A stretch of 64,000 nucleotides of DNA from Endocalyx cinctus (lineage: Eukaryota; Ascomycota; Sordariomycetes; Amphisphaeriales; Apiosporaceae). This document shows positions 48,528 through 59,836 of this stretch, one piece after another. Position 1 is the first letter of the stretch. Each line of letters begins with the position of its first letter. The notes below the pieces were generated by a model that was not told the DNA's origin, did not search any database, and saw only the letters and a list, made by a program, of their open reading frames with translations. The translations under genes were made by a program, and so were the position numbers. The stretch spans positions 3,920,171 to 3,984,170 of the forward strand of contig BCKC01000002.1 in the NCBI GenBank assembly GCA_001600455.1, given 5' to 3'.

Positions 48528-48626
48528 TGTTACGGCACGGCATGGTAAATATGGGCTAGATTAGGGTGGCAGGTGGGGCCAGCTGCCACCCTAATTTACT
48601 CTACTAGACGCTTTCCATATTTACGT
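48528..48626 (+). repeat. GC-hairpin repeat related to 57526-57620
   Basis: It begins TGTTACGGCACGGCATGG and contains perfect 13-bp arms ATTAGGGTGGCAG/CTGCCACCCTAAT around GTGGGGCCAG. It is bounded by GTAAATATGG (48545) and CCATATTTAC (48615), an outer inverted repeat. The start and AGGTGGGGCCAGC also occur at 57526-57600. Confidence 0.45.
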
Positions 48627-48627
48627 A

Positions 48628-48773
48628 CGAGAGGTGAGCTTGCAGCCCACAGAACGTCCTGAGTTTACAATTTTCACTGTGCTACACAAAAAAGATAAGA
48701 TAAGAAAACGACAGGGGTTTTTAAAGATGGTTTCGTAGAGGCGTGTAGAAGACCCTTCGTAAACTCAGGCATA
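48628..48773 (-). mobile_element. MITE-like repeat, copy 2
   Basis: Reverse-complement copy of the element at 17422-17561. The core is 48658-48769 (112 bp) with the same terminal inverted repeats CCTGAGTTTAC/GTAAACTCAGG. The copies differ mainly by a few substitutions and a short indel in an AAGATA-rich part. It lies inside the DNA that separates the amine oxidase halves. Confidence 0.7.
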
Positions 48774-49187
48774 TTTTGCCGAAATATTGCTTAGGGTCAT
48801 CAGAACTGGCACTCCTGCAGTCGGAACAGCTTTTGAGTTCCATAAACAACTAACGAGTAGGAATTGTAATCCCATTGGATCAGATGGATGACTGTAATTT
48901 TGGCAAAGAAGTGTAGCATTTGAAAATACCACGGTGGCGGAGACTATCGATCAGCTCCCTAGTAGGTACACCCCAACTGTTATTTACACAATTTTCCCAG
49001 AGCCTGCCGGGTTGTGACCAAAATGATTCGCGCATAACAGGTGCACCAACAGCCCCCCTTGCGCAACTTGTTTTTAACCTATTTTAGTCATAACCAGCCT
49101 ACTTCGCCAAGACCTAGTTGGTTTGATGCTCTAGTACCAGCATAAACGTGTTCTATGCATACCAATGAACACTCGATTTCCGTCTAA

Positions 49188-50710
49188 TTACCCCTCCCAT
49201 CCACCTTCAATGATCCAGCGCATAGCGCCAACAGGCTTCTTAGCTCCCAAAAACTTGAACCGAGGATCTGCACGAAGGAACAGCTCACGCCACTCATCCA
49301 TTTCACGTTGCTGTGCATTTAGAAGCTGCTGCATGCCTACGTCCATGTTGCTACGTATATGTTAGCTCCTAATTATTCCAATAAAATCGGTCCTTCCAGG
49401 GTTTCCTTACATGGCTCTACGAGCGTCTACTGTAGATAGGCTCTCAAGTCCTGGGAGAATTCATTCATGGATTATGATCCTTGCGCCGGGACGCAAAGCC
49501 GGAATAAGTTTCTGGAGGATTTTGATGCAGTATTTATCGGCCCAATTATGAAAGATGGATCGGAAGTAATAAACATCGGCTTGGATAGGTTGGTCTGTAA
49601 AGAAGTCACTATATCGGAGCAATATTATTAGCGAAATCTGATGGAAACTTAGTATGTAATGGAACTTACTGTGCCATAAACGAAACGCGATTTTTTAGAT
49701 GAGGGGGTAAGTGAGAGACACCCTCTGCGACCGTTTCTGGTAGATCTTGAACGAAGCACGTCATATGCGGAAATCGCTCGGCAATGTTCTTTGCCACACT
49801 CCCATGTGACCCTCCGACATCAACCATGGTATGCTTCTCAGCCCATGGATAATTGTCCGGGAGCGCGTCAACTGACTCGTCGGGTTCGGAAAAATACATT
49901 CCAAACCTATCGGCACGATCTGGATTCTCAGAAAAGATGTCGTACATACTTTTAGTACTGTTGTTGGCCAGAGTGAATCCCTAAATTTGTTAACCAGCGA
50001 GGCCCCATGGGTTTTCTGAATGAATGAGACTTACCGTTTCGTTGCTCTCTTCAGAATTCGGCCATTTTTCCATTGCATCAGCCATCTATTTTTATTAGCT
50101 GTGCGTTCCTTCTGGGGGTTATATATGCAAGTCACGTTTACCTTAACACCGGCCGGCCAGAATTCATCTAGTTCCACGATTAACGAGTTGCGTGCCAACT
50201 CATCATGAGACAGGATAGCGGTCAGGGCTGAGTGAGTAATGATTCCGGGACTCTTCTCCTGGAAGAAGTAATGGTTTATAATGGCGTGCCTAACAATCCG
50301 ACGGACAAATACAATGTTTAACCCGGAAAACTTAGACATGGATTCAAAAGATGTAGACTTCCCGACCTGGAATGACTTATCCAGCTTAAAGCGCAGGATC
50401 GCCTTCACACTTGCAAAGGCAGTCCACTGGTATTTCACGTTAATAACTGATACGATAGCGCATGAAACTTCCTACGCACCTTAAACTTGAGCAAGTCCCT
50501 AGGACCGGTCATTAGCGCGTTTAGTTCTGAACACGCTTCTATCACTTCCGTCTGCACAGCCTTGAGGTTATCTGGCAGTGGTAGAGAGCGGAGAGCATTC
50601 TCATCGAGTGATGGGGTGGAGATACCATTCTCGACGAAGTAAGCATTGATCGCTTTTGTGCCGTCCGCAATGGTAGTCGATAGCTCGACAATTCGATTGG
50701 TAGAATCCAT
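49188..50710 (-). pseudogene. SAM-dependent O-methyltransferase with one internal TGA
   Basis: Six exons fit in phase: 50710-50480, 50426-50142, 50085-50035, 49980-49670, 49608-49411 and 49350-49188, 413 codons in all. Codon 342 (49463-49461) is TGA. The N-terminal dimerisation/winged-helix part begins MDSTNRIVELSTTIADGT. The SAM-binding motif I is VDVGGSHG near residue 242, followed by RFPHMTCFVQDLPETV. Exon 5 has ADVYYFRSIFHNWAD and LRPGARIIIHE, then the stop. Homology resumes after it (ILPGLESLSTVDARR) and through the last exon (FKFLGAKKPVGAMRWIIEGG). This is a plant-type O-methyltransferase, common in fungal polyketide and alkaloid pathways. Truncation would remove the last 71 residues, so it is probably inactive. 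Sequencing error at one base cannot be excluded. Confidence 0.82.
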
Positions 50711-51572
50711 ACCTGCTGGGTATTAAAAAAAAAAATCTTTATCGGTTCTATGCAATCACTTAACCTATGTAAAAATATATCAAGTATGTTTCGTCCTCGA
50801 TTTATTTTACTCGAGGGTGAATAGAGCGACCGTGTGCATTAAATAGAATATGATTTTGGGGTTCATGGGGTTCAAGCACCACTACAGTGGCTCCGCTGAT
50901 GCAGCCTTATCATTAGTCCTTATCTAAATATAGATGAGGTTACAGGTAGTATAGTAATATTTCTAGGACCCGATAGGGCTGCATAAGACCATATAATGTA
51001 GTGCCATTAGTCAAGAACACAGTTGTATTGGAGACTTGAACAGTGAGATATACTGTAACCCCTACCTTGCTGGAACGGCCTTGTACGGGTCCCCTTGGAC
51101 CAGAAGAAGGGCGAGGTCGCCGTACTTTACGATAGCAAAAAAAAAAAAAAAAGAAGAAGAAACGAAAAGGGAGGCGGAGGCACGGTATAGGAACACTGCG
51201 TAATCTCCAAAATAACTGTATTTTGAGCTAATGTCACTTTATGGTCTTATGGATCGGCAGAGACCTCTTGGTATCTAGCTGTTGCTCTCGATGATATGTT
51301 CTCTGCCGATACATGTGGAGTAACCCTCCACTATAGGAAACCGCCAAACCCTGTAAGCCTGCCAAGAATGCACTGCGGTCTCAATTTAGTACGTACAGTA
51401 CTCTACTTGCATTTCCCGAGTGAATATCAAGTACGTACTTAATCACTGTGTAGGTGACCCTTCTGCAGCTCCCCTTCATGCTATGTACAGTATATGCGGG
51501 GTTGGTACTTCAGCATCCGGTGCTTAGCCCGACGTGCCTTTCTAGGATAGACATACTAGATTAAATTTACTG
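50711..51572. other. intergenic, no gene seen
   Basis: 0.86 kb upstream of the O-methyltransferase, running to the amine oxidase C-terminal fragment. It contains an A-tract near 51137-51151 and no supported gene. Confidence 0.45.
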
Positions 51573-52374
51573 TACGCAGTGTTATGCTCTCAAACGAATC
51601 AGTATGAGCTCAGTTTTACCGAGATCGTCATGCAAAACCTCGACTTCGACATAAAAGAGGTGCGTATACTTTTTTGAATTACATACCAATTCAAAATAAA
51701 TAATTGGAGGCTGACGATAGAGATAAATAGTGGGTGACCATTCAAGACGGCATGTCTCGCCTTCCCCAGTCTGCCGCATTTCTAGTTGGGAGCAAAAACA
51801 TCCGTCTCAACTCACGCGTGAACAGAATTGCATACCTTGATGACGGACGCATCGAGCTCGGCGGTCAGGGGCCGCATCATACCTTCGCAGCTGACTACGA
51901 TGCAGTAGTGATCGCCACGCCTACACGACCTTAGTAGGTACTTCGCGGACGAGCCCGATGTCGACGTGTACGAGCAGTTTCTCGACGCATTTGAAGTTTT
52001 GTGGTCGGCGGAGTCCTGTGGTGGCGACGCCATGTTCCTTCCCGGTCAGTTCTCGCGGTTCTACGAAGTCGCGAGGAAAAGAGAGGGGAACATCCACTTT
52101 GCTGAAGAACATTTATCCAGGCACCACACATGGGTAAGCAAACTTGAACCATTGAGCTCCATCAGCGCATTTGAAGTACTGACAGAAATAAGATTACCGG
52201 CGCCATCGAATCGGCGCTTGATGCTGCTGCGGAGATACTAAACCGACCTATCCAGGGCAATCGCAATAAATTACATGTGATGCATAGGCATCATTTTTGT
52301 ACTAAATACCGAGCTATGCTATGCCTAATAATTCACCGCCTTCCGGTTCATTTTTCCAACCAAAATAACTTATG
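51573..52374 (+). pseudogene. flavin amine oxidase, C-terminal fragment
   Basis: Exon-like pieces on the plus strand continue the enzyme that starts at 47712. The first (about 51573-51659) reads TNQYELSFTEIVMQNLDFD. A GT..AG intron (51660-51730) leads to WVTIQDGMSRLPQSAAFL and ends ADYDAVVIATPTRP at two TAG codons (51932-51937). About 100 residues that intact relatives have are then missing and the frame shifts. Homology resumes at 51939 with YFADEPDVDVYEQF and includes FAEEHLSRHHTW, the FAD-contacting C-terminal motif. A second intron (52133-52192) and ITGAIESALDAAAEIL follow. Intron positions are still recognisable, so decay is recent. The 3' end is approximate. Confidence 0.75.
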
Positions 52375-53501
52375 ATTCATTACTCCCTTCGACGGCAAAT
52401 TTGTAAGGCCAGTTATTAGATTAGACTACACGTACAGTGTACGTAAGCTTATTCAGCTACTAGCATATATATATATCGTTAGTTTAGTACCGGATATTTA
52501 GCTGTCAGTATGACTTTTATTCGGTACGCATCAACTTTGATATACAGCTATATCGTACCAGAATCAGGGCATTTCCGGAGCCCATACTGTTGGTGATAGT
52601 ACGGGTGTTACAAACATAGAATCTTCCATTTCTATATCCTAAAACTTTTAACTTTGGAGGCTTCCGTACTAAGTACACATTATTTGTAATTATGCAGTAT
52701 CTCATGCACGCTGATTTATTTGGACAGGAGAGAGCTACAACTTCTTATATAATCAGGACATCTAGTCGTAATTATGGGACTGTCTGTAAGGAACAGGTCT
52801 ACCGGAGTGAGGGTACAGCACGCATGATACTAGCTAGGTAGATAGGGATCAATAATCTATTGATTTTTGGCTCTCCATTCATACTAAATATATGGGAGGG
52901 GAGCCGGTAGCTATTAGCAGGTAATACCTAATACCAGACACTGACACTATCTGTAAGCCAGAAGGTCTGGCTATTCTTCTACATAACTGGAACTCAGAGA
53001 AGCAAAACATCAAGTCCAAGACAGACTTTTGAGAAAATTGTACATATGACCAGTTCACGGTGGGGCTTTCATCGGCCCCTGTCACATTTTCCGTGTATAC
53101 CAGTATCTTTATGTCATATGCTTACTTCTAGTGTATTGATCTTTGGTTCAAGCACACAATGTTCCAATCAGGATTCATGATGCTCTGGCGGTAAGCTCCT
53201 GTCTTTAACTCCTATCATCAAGTGGTCATACACTATGTCCAACTGGGCGGTGAGACTTGACGGTTTGTTCGGGAGCGATCTCATCTTGAGATATATCTGG
53301 CATTATATCCAAACACTCCAAACGACTAATTACAGGACATTTCTCTTCCTCTCTCTCTCTCTCTTTTTCTTTTTTTTCCTTGTATGACTCACTTCTATAA
53401 CACCGACACTTCTCTAGTTCTTCTCATTAATCTCTCAACGGATCTCATTTTTTCTTTCATTTCACTATCACTTAGAATTTCCATGAAGTTAAGAAGCAAT
53501 C
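52375..53501. other. intergenic, no gene seen
   Basis: 1.1 kb between the oxidase relic and the GMC gene. A CT-rich tract (53347-53384) sits just upstream of the GMC start and resembles fungal core promoter pyrimidine tracts. No coding region. Confidence 0.5.
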
Positions 53502-55556
53502 ATGGTTTCTGATTCGTATGATTTCATCATAGTAGGAGGTGGCACTTCCGGCCTTGTCGTCGCAACTCGTCTTTCCGAAGACCCCAACCAACGAGTCCTG
53601 GTGTTGGAAGCTGGGTGCGATGCCGAAGGCGATGCACATATCAAAACCCCGGCGATGTGGTTATCACTTTTCGGGTCCGATGTCGATTGGAATTTCCATT
53701 CCGAACCTCAGGTTTGTCCTTCTTCCTGCTCGATGATACTTTCTGACACTCTTCACTGAAGCCACATCTCGATGACAGAGTCATTAGTTTGAACCAAGGT
53801 AAGGTCTTGGGTGGATCCAGTGCTATTAATGCCCAGGTATTTGTTCCGCCTACTCCAGCCATTGTAAACCACTGGGAAACTACTCTGGGAAACTTCGGCT
53901 GGAATTGGGAGGCTTTGCGCCCCTATTTTACTAAAGCTTATACGTCTCCAACTATCGACAGCTCTATGACGGAGACGCTTGGAATTGACGGATGGAGTAA
54001 GACGAGTACCACACATGGCCCAGTCCAAACCACATTCTCTGGTGATCAGTCTCATCCTATTAGGAAAGTCTGGGCGGACACATTCCGAGCCACTGGACAC
54101 TATGCGAACCAAGATCCATTTTTGGGCATATCCGTCGGCGGCTTTACTTCTCTTTCATCCGTTCACCCTCAAACCAACGAAAGAAGTCATTCCGCTCCTG
54201 CGTACTATTACCCGATTAAATTCAGAGAAAACCTACACGTCATCACGAATGCTACCGTGGAAAAGGTGCTTCTGGACAGTCAAAACCCGGAGAACACGTC
54301 GATAAAAGCGACCGGTGTTCTGTATCGTCACGGTAACGAGTTCAAGGAAGTCACTTGCACCAAAGAGGTGATCGTTGCGGCAGGCGCTCTTCAGTCGCCT
54401 AAAGTCTTAGAACTGTCGGGCATAGGTAAAGCCGATCTCCTGAGAAAGTGCGGAATCGACCCCATCGTTGATCTTCCGGGGGTCGGAGAAAACCTCTACG
54501 ACCACCTCATGTGCACCGTCAGCTTTGCGGCGGTGGATGAACTCGACACGCTTGACGGGATTCTCCGACAGGAGCCCGACGCGCTCGAAGACGCCGCGAA
54601 GAGGTACGCGGAAGATGGGACTGGCCCGTTCTCGTCGATGGGTGTGTACTCGTACGCATACCTCCCGGTTCTCGACCACGCTTCTCCGGAAGGTCGAGAA
54701 AAGCTCATCAAGTTATTGGAGGAGAATCGTCCATCGGAGGGTGACACGGCAGAAGATTCCCGAGCTCGGGCGTATTACGAAATAGCCAAGGCGAGTCTAT
54801 TAGATCCAAAAGAGCCATCGTGCGCGTACCTTTCCTTTATAGCGCAGTTCGTCGGTACATTCGAGCGTAACACCAAGTCCTTCACTATCGGCGCTATGCA
54901 CTCGCAGCCCTTGTCGCGCGGGAGTGTCCATATCCAATCAAAGGATACGGCCGCAATCCCGAAGATAGATCCCCGATATCTGTCTAATCCATTGGATCTC
55001 GAGATCTTTGCGGCAAATATGCTCCATATTGAGAAGATAGTCCGCACGGCTCCTCTGAGTACTTTACTCAAACATCCCATCGTGCATCGCGATCCGGCCT
55101 CAGATCTCACCGACTTGGACGCCGCCAAGAACTGGATTCGGAAGAACGGGAGCTCTATGTGGCATTATGGAGGCAGCTGCGCAAGTATGTGACAACCAAT
55201 TTTTCATCTACGTTAGAAGGTGTTACTCTTTGAAAGAGTTTTTACATAATTCACTGGTGGGACGGTGAAGATGCTAAATCCTAATTCCCTTTCCCCCTAC
55301 CTCATAAGAGCGTCAGATTACTTTTCACGCTTAAGTACTAATCACTCTTTATGCGTGGATAGTGCTTGCGAAAGAAATGAATGGTGTTGTGGACGACAAC
55401 CTCAAAGTTTACGGAGTGAGCAACCTTCGCGTTGTCGATGCCAGCGCCATCCCGATAATCAGCACTGCCAACATACAGGCTACCGTATACGCTTTTGCCG
55501 AGAAAGCGGCGGATTTGATCAAAGTAAGCCATGGAATCAAAACAGTCGATACTTAA
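53502..55556 (+). CDS. GMC oxidoreductase (FAD, AA3-like)
   Basis: Three exons, 53502-53711, 53762-55184 and 55363-55556, in phase, giving 608 aa. The dinucleotide-binding motif is VGGGTSGLVVATRLSE (Gly12-x-Gly14) with Glu in LVLEAG. The GMC signature follows at NQGKVLGGSSAINAQ, and GALQSPKVLELSGIG is the second family signature. The catalytic His is His538 in WHYGGSCAM. Exon 3 carries the last FAD motif VVDASAIPIISTANIQATVYAFAE in two parts, with the second catalytic position Asn in STANIQ. No signal peptide is visible, which points to an intracellular alcohol or polyol oxidase/dehydrogenase. GMC enzymes are common tailoring oxidases in fungal clusters. Family length is normal and the gene looks intact. 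Confidence 0.92.
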
Positions 55557-56075
55557 ATAGAGTTCGCGTTACGTGTTCATGAGCCGAAGCACGGAGAGCT
55601 CCAGCTTTTTTTTTCTACTAGACGATGGTTCTTTTATTCTCTTATATATATTATTGCCTATACCGCACAACAGGTCTGATCCCACTGCCTTGACTTGGAA
55701 ATGTAATATTTATTACCACTCCTAAGCCTAAGAAGTAATTAGGAGGTAGCTGGAAGAGAATACATTCGGCAATATAATTAAGGAGGGTCATAAGATAATA
55801 GCTATTCTAGGAAGTTGAAGATGGTAGGAATCTGGGCATGCGCGTCCACTCGCCAAGGGATGTCATTTCGATACGACATTTACCACTGTAGAAACAAGCG
55901 GACACTAGCTTCACGTCAGTGTATAGATTTACTATGGACTTAGTTAATTTACGATTTTTATTCAACGCTAGCTAGTTCGTATGTTGTCTCTTTGAGTGAA
56001 ACAAGTAGTTGGACATTACTATCTAAATTGATTGCAGCAGAGAAAAGATACGAGTACAGTTAAGCCTTTCTTCCA
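55557..56075. other. convergent intergenic region
   Basis: 519 bp between the convergent GMC and BTB genes. It is T-rich at 55604-55613. No further feature is seen. Confidence 0.5.
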
Positions 56076-57278
56076 TTATTGGAAGTTACGGAGTGTTAAA
56101 TATACGGTCTCCTGCTGAATGTTCTCCTCTATCAGATCCCAAAACTCACATTCGCAGCGCCATTCTGGTAACACAAATTGTTGAACTATCATCTTGACCC
56201 CATTGATGCTATAACCAATGTATCGGCTATCTTTCAGCAAGGGAAAAAAAGCTGGAGAATGAGTCTTCTTAATGAGCGCACCCAGGATCAAGGATCTGCA
56301 CTCGTATGAACACCCTTCGCGATCATCTCGTAGACTTTCCATAACGTTGTTTAGACCAGTAACTATTCGAGATATAGATTCTTTTCTCCGTTGATCGATT
56401 TTTTCTACTTATACGATTAGTATAATATTACGAGATAACAGACAAAGGGGCGGTCATTACTTACCAATCAAATGCCAGATTGGGAGACCTAATGACAATA
56501 AAGGTGCTAGACTATCATTAATCGCTATCTTCGTGACTTGTATGAAGATGTCTCCCTGTTCAAATACATAAGAGATGAAAAGCCATAAGATAAGATCTCT
56601 AGTGCATGTATTGGGAATAATAGATCTCGGTAGCTTCGTAATCCATATGTCGGACCAGATTTTAATGGGCTCGTGGCATTTGTAATAATCAACAAGAACG
56701 GCAATTTTAGCGAACTTTTCGAGATTAACTGACCTAGGTACGCTATAAGAGCGTCCGTGGATCACTTGCATCAGGATGAGCAGAGCGGTGCTATCCCAGC
56801 CCTCGGCATAAATAGTGTGGCGGCCGTCTTTGGAACTCGAGCTTCCTTCTTTCCAAGGACCTTCCAGTGCGCTCCTAAAGTATTCGGAGGCTAGAATTAA
56901 GTGTTTCGAGGAAAGTACGAATCGAACTTCTTTCGATTCTTTCGATGCCTCAGCTGAGGAAGAGCTCGATTGTATGTTAGACGACTCTGGAGGCTCTTTG
57001 TTATTATTATCGACATCAGTCTCGGGGTTGGTAGTTATAGGTCCGGCATCCGGCCCCAAATCAGGTATATCATGCTCCTCCGCAGGTGTGTCATTTACTC
57101 TAGATAGAAGAGGGTCAGTAGGAGGAGATGGCGTTGGGTGATCGTCATGGGGTTGTTCTGAAGGGGTAACGGATTTCGAATACTCGTTTTCATCCCAGAT
57201 AGCAAATGGTGCGTCTGGGTTACGAAGGATAAGTACACAATCGCCTCTCGGATCAATATTGTGGAGTGTAGAGTGCAT
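56076..57278 (-). CDS. BTB/POZ-domain protein
   Basis: Two exons, 57278-56465 and 56404-56076, joined by a 60-bp intron (GTAAGT..ACTAATC..TAG), giving 380 aa. The start LHNIDPRGDCVLILRNPDAPFA is the usual opening of fungal BTB proteins (DPxGDVxLxL). A Ser/Thr/Pro-rich acidic linker (residues 35-115) interrupts the fold before VRFVLSSKHLILASEYFRSAL, the core BTB helix with the S-x-x-F pattern. The C-terminal half is helical (LILMQVIHGRSYSVP, AKIAVLVDYYKCHEPI). BTB domains dimerise or recruit Cullin-3. No second domain such as a zinc finger or kelch is seen. This class is highly expanded in filamentous fungi, with mostly unknown roles. Confidence 0.82.
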
Positions 57279-57525
57279 GATGGATGTTACTAAGTGAAGC
57301 TAAGAAAGTTGAAGAGGTTAAAGAGCAGGAATGATATTTTAAAGGAAAAAGAATCATTGAATCATTCGAAATAAATATATTCCATGGAATAAATAGAAGT
57401 TATGGCTATTTCATCATCTAGGTATTCATTATTAGTTGAATCATCCCACTATTTTCCTACCAATTGATGAGATTAAGAACAGAATAAGGTAGTAGATACT
57501 TCCAAGGTTCTTTATGTTGTGTAAC

Positions 57526-57620
57526 TGTCACGGCATGGCACAGTGCATGGTGGTATACATACTTTGAACGGGACTGTACTCCAGGTGGGGCCAGCCGAAG
57601 GTTGGTGGCACCTGCCACAT
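57526..57620 (+). repeat. GC-hairpin repeat related to 48528-48626
   Basis: It starts TGTCACGGCATGGCA, carries AGGTGGGGCCAGC and ends in GTGGCA-CC-TGCCAC (perfect 6-bp arms). The same start and middle blocks occur at 48528. The TGTYACGGCA start recalls a retrotransposon LTR end, but no partner LTR was found. Confidence 0.4.
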
Positions 57621-57847
57621 AATGGTATTTGTATCTTTTTAAAATACCTTAGTTACCTAGTACTTTCCTTTCTTCTTCAACTTTAGGATCTTCGATAAAT
57701 ATACCGATTACTTCGAGCATTTGCCTTGATATATCGTATGTGCCATCACACATATACTTAAAAGAAATTATAGATGGATAAGTTGTGAATGATTTTGCTA
57801 GTTAGAATCATTCGGAAGTAACGTGGTCTAATGCATAGACCACGTAT

Positions 57848-57886
57848 GCGCAGCACCAGCTGAAGGCTGCAGGGCTGGTGTTGCGG
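57848..57886. repeat. imperfect GC-rich hairpin
   Basis: The arms GCGCAGCACCAGC and GCTGGTGTTGCGG pair at 11 of 13 positions around a 13-nt loop. It has the same character as the other short hairpins of the accessory region. Confidence 0.5.
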
Positions 57887-58070
57887 CGTATGTGACAGTG
57901 TGACTAGTTAGTGCAACAACTATTGAATAACGTCTGGTTCGAGCCGGTGAAATTAGACCCCCGCGTCAACTGAAACCTCTTAACGTTGTACTGGTTTAGG
58001 GCTGATACCGGCGCTTATGTATAGTGTTTGGATGTTATCCATTCAGCCCATTCAGCCCCCACGCGGTAGA

Positions 58071-58096
58071 CATTTACATTTACATTTACATTTACA
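58071..58096. repeat. (CATTTA)4 microsatellite
   Basis: Four perfect CATTTA units plus CA, 286 bp upstream of the acetyltransferase ATG. Confidence 0.8.
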
Positions 58097-58381
58097 AGGG
58101 ATATGACGGTTTAATAATAGAAATACACGTTTATTAGTATAAAATACATAAGTTAGCTTTAAGCTAGCCTTAACCTTTTCCTGCACACTAAAAGTCAACA
58201 TCTTTACTCTCTTATCCCAGCCCACTATGTTCAACCATTTCCAAGACGGAAGTGCCATTAACAGTCAAAAACAAACCACAATGATTCGCACTATGGGCTT
58301 GCAGTATGTTTATTCCCACCCTTTATAACCAAAATATCTTGGTTAATCCTCACACCTCTCAGTGAATCTTATCAACTAGCA

Positions 58382-59836
58382 ATGCACACCCTCGATCAGT
58401 ATCGAGGCACCATCGTATCTTGCCGCTATTCCCTACCTCCCAGTCTTGCCGGTCATCAAGGCCTCGACATCTTAAAGAATAAATTTTACAATGCACTTGC
58501 GGATCTTGTCCTCGCCCAGCCTCACCTACAAGTTGGCATTATTGGCGAAAACTCCAAAGATCCTGCCTTCGTTTGCCTACCTAGCCTCGATCTCCGCCAT
58601 CATGTCGACTGGATCTTATATGACGACTCCGATGATCTCGAATCGCAGTACCTAGCTCTGATGCAATCCGAGCTAGATACCCGATATACTAATCTTGCCA
58701 CCAGGCCTGGTTGGAAGGTGAAAATATTACTCACGGTCGAAGCCGAATTTATGGACCTGTTATATATATGGAACCACCCACATCATGACGGCATGAGCGG
58801 AAAGATATTCCATCACCAACTGCTCTATAACCTAAACAAAATGACTGCCGAGAACAAGGAACCCATTTCCAATATCCAACAACGGGAATCGGACTTTTAC
58901 ACTCTCAAGCTCCCTGACCTTTCCGATAAGCTCCCGCCACCTCCCGAAATATTGTCTCCTTTTCCTACATCGACCTCATTTTTAGTGAAAAATCTCTGGA
59001 AAGAATTAAAACCGCTTTCCATTATAGGGACCGGCCCTGTATATGCCACTTGGGCCCCAATACGGACTTCTCCCTACGTGACCCAATTTCGCACCTTTGA
59101 AATCAACAAATTTATTCTCAACAAAGTAATAGATGCCTGTCACCAGCATTGTACTACCGTGACCGGCCTTCTCCATGCTCTTTCACTAGTATCACTCTCG
59201 TGCGCACTCGAGGATACCAAGGGCTTTGCGAGTAGAACTCCTTATGATCTACGTCATTTCCTACCTTCACACACGACCGAATACCCACACATGGTGCCAA
59301 AACAGTGTATGTGTAATTACGTGTCTGTGCTTGATCATGAATTTGACACCGAGACCGTGATCGCGATCCGATCCAAAATGTTGTGCGAAGCTACTAACGG
59401 CGCAAATCTGTCTGCTGGTGTCATGGATATAGTCTGGTCCGAAGCAGCTCGGATTCGACAAGAAATCAAATCTAGACTAGATTCGGGTGTGAAGAACGAC
59501 CTGATAGGCATCATGAAATTTGCCGGAGACTGGCGATCCCAGCAGGAAAGCGAAGTACGGAAACCGAGGTATTTATCCTGGCTCGTAACTAATCTTGGCG
59601 TCCTAGACGGCGGAGCTTCCTGCACTCGGAATGGCGGAGAAGGCTGGGCGATACGCCGAGCGGAGCTTGTCTTAAGTGCGGAGGTGCCCTCCGCTGCTCT
59701 CTCGGTGTCTGTCATGACGGTAAAAGATGAAAAAATGTGTGTCACATGCAGTTGGCAGGATTGTGTACTCGATACGAAGCTAGGGGAAAGGATGTTGGCT
59801 GACCTGGAACGATGGCTGTGTCAAATTGGGTCATAA
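58382..59836 (+). CDS. alcohol O-acetyltransferase-like (AATase) protein
   Basis: Intronless frame of 484 aa. It belongs to the AATase/condensation-like acyltransferase fold. The N-terminal strand and helix region (MHTLDQYRGTIVSC, then LVLAQPHLQVGI) leads to the catalytic H-x-x-x-D at His132-Asp136 in WNHPHHDGMSGKIFH. The second half has FEINKFILNKVIDACHQH, TGLLHALSLVSLSCAL and FASRTPYDLRHFLP. Near the end, SWLVTNLGVLDGG corresponds to the DFGWG-like loop region, here diverged. Family members transfer acetyl groups from acetyl-CoA to alcohols or act as tailoring acyltransferases. Length is normal and the frame is intact. Its place beside oxidases and a P450 fits a tailoring role, which is inferred. 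Substrate is unknown. Confidence 0.85.
   Translation: MHTLDQYRGTIVSCRYSLPPSLAGHQGLDILKNKFYNALADLVLAQPHLQVGIIGENSKDPAFVCLPSLDLRHHVDWILYDDSDDLESQYLALMQSELDTRYTNLATRPGWKVKILLTVEAEFMDLLYIWNHPHHDGMSGKIFHHQLLYNLNKMTAENKEPISNIQQRESDFYTLKLPDLSDKLPPPPEILSPFPTSTSFLVKNLWKELKPLSIIGTGPVYATWAPIRTSPYVTQFRTFEINKFILNKVIDACHQHCTTVTGLLHALSLVSLSCALEDTKGFASRTPYDLRHFLPSHTTEYPHMVPKQCMCNYVSVLDHEFDTETVIAIRSKMLCEATNGANLSAGVMDIVWSEAARIRQEIKSRLDSGVKNDLIGIMKFAGDWRSQQESEVRKPRYLSWLVTNLGVLDGGASCTRNGGEGWAIRRAELVLSAEVPSAALSVSVMTVKDEKMCVTCSWQDCVLDTKLGERMLADLERWLCQIGS

Larger units (their letters stand above)
48201..49187. other. insert between amine oxidase halves, repeat-rich
   Basis: This stretch has no gene but contains several hairpins: GCAGCTG-GCAA-CAGCTGC (48234-48251), AGAGGG-GAA-CCCTCT (48445-48459, downstream of a CTATATAG) and the 13-bp hairpin at 48560-48595. 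It also holds copy 2 of the MITE-like repeat. It looks like nested small elements. Confidence 0.5.
57279..58381. other. intergenic with hairpin repeats
   Basis: 1.1 kb of divergent intergenic DNA between the BTB gene and the acetyltransferase gene. It contains the repeat at 57526-57620, a hairpin at 57848-57886 and a CATTTA microsatellite. No coding region. Confidence 0.5.
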
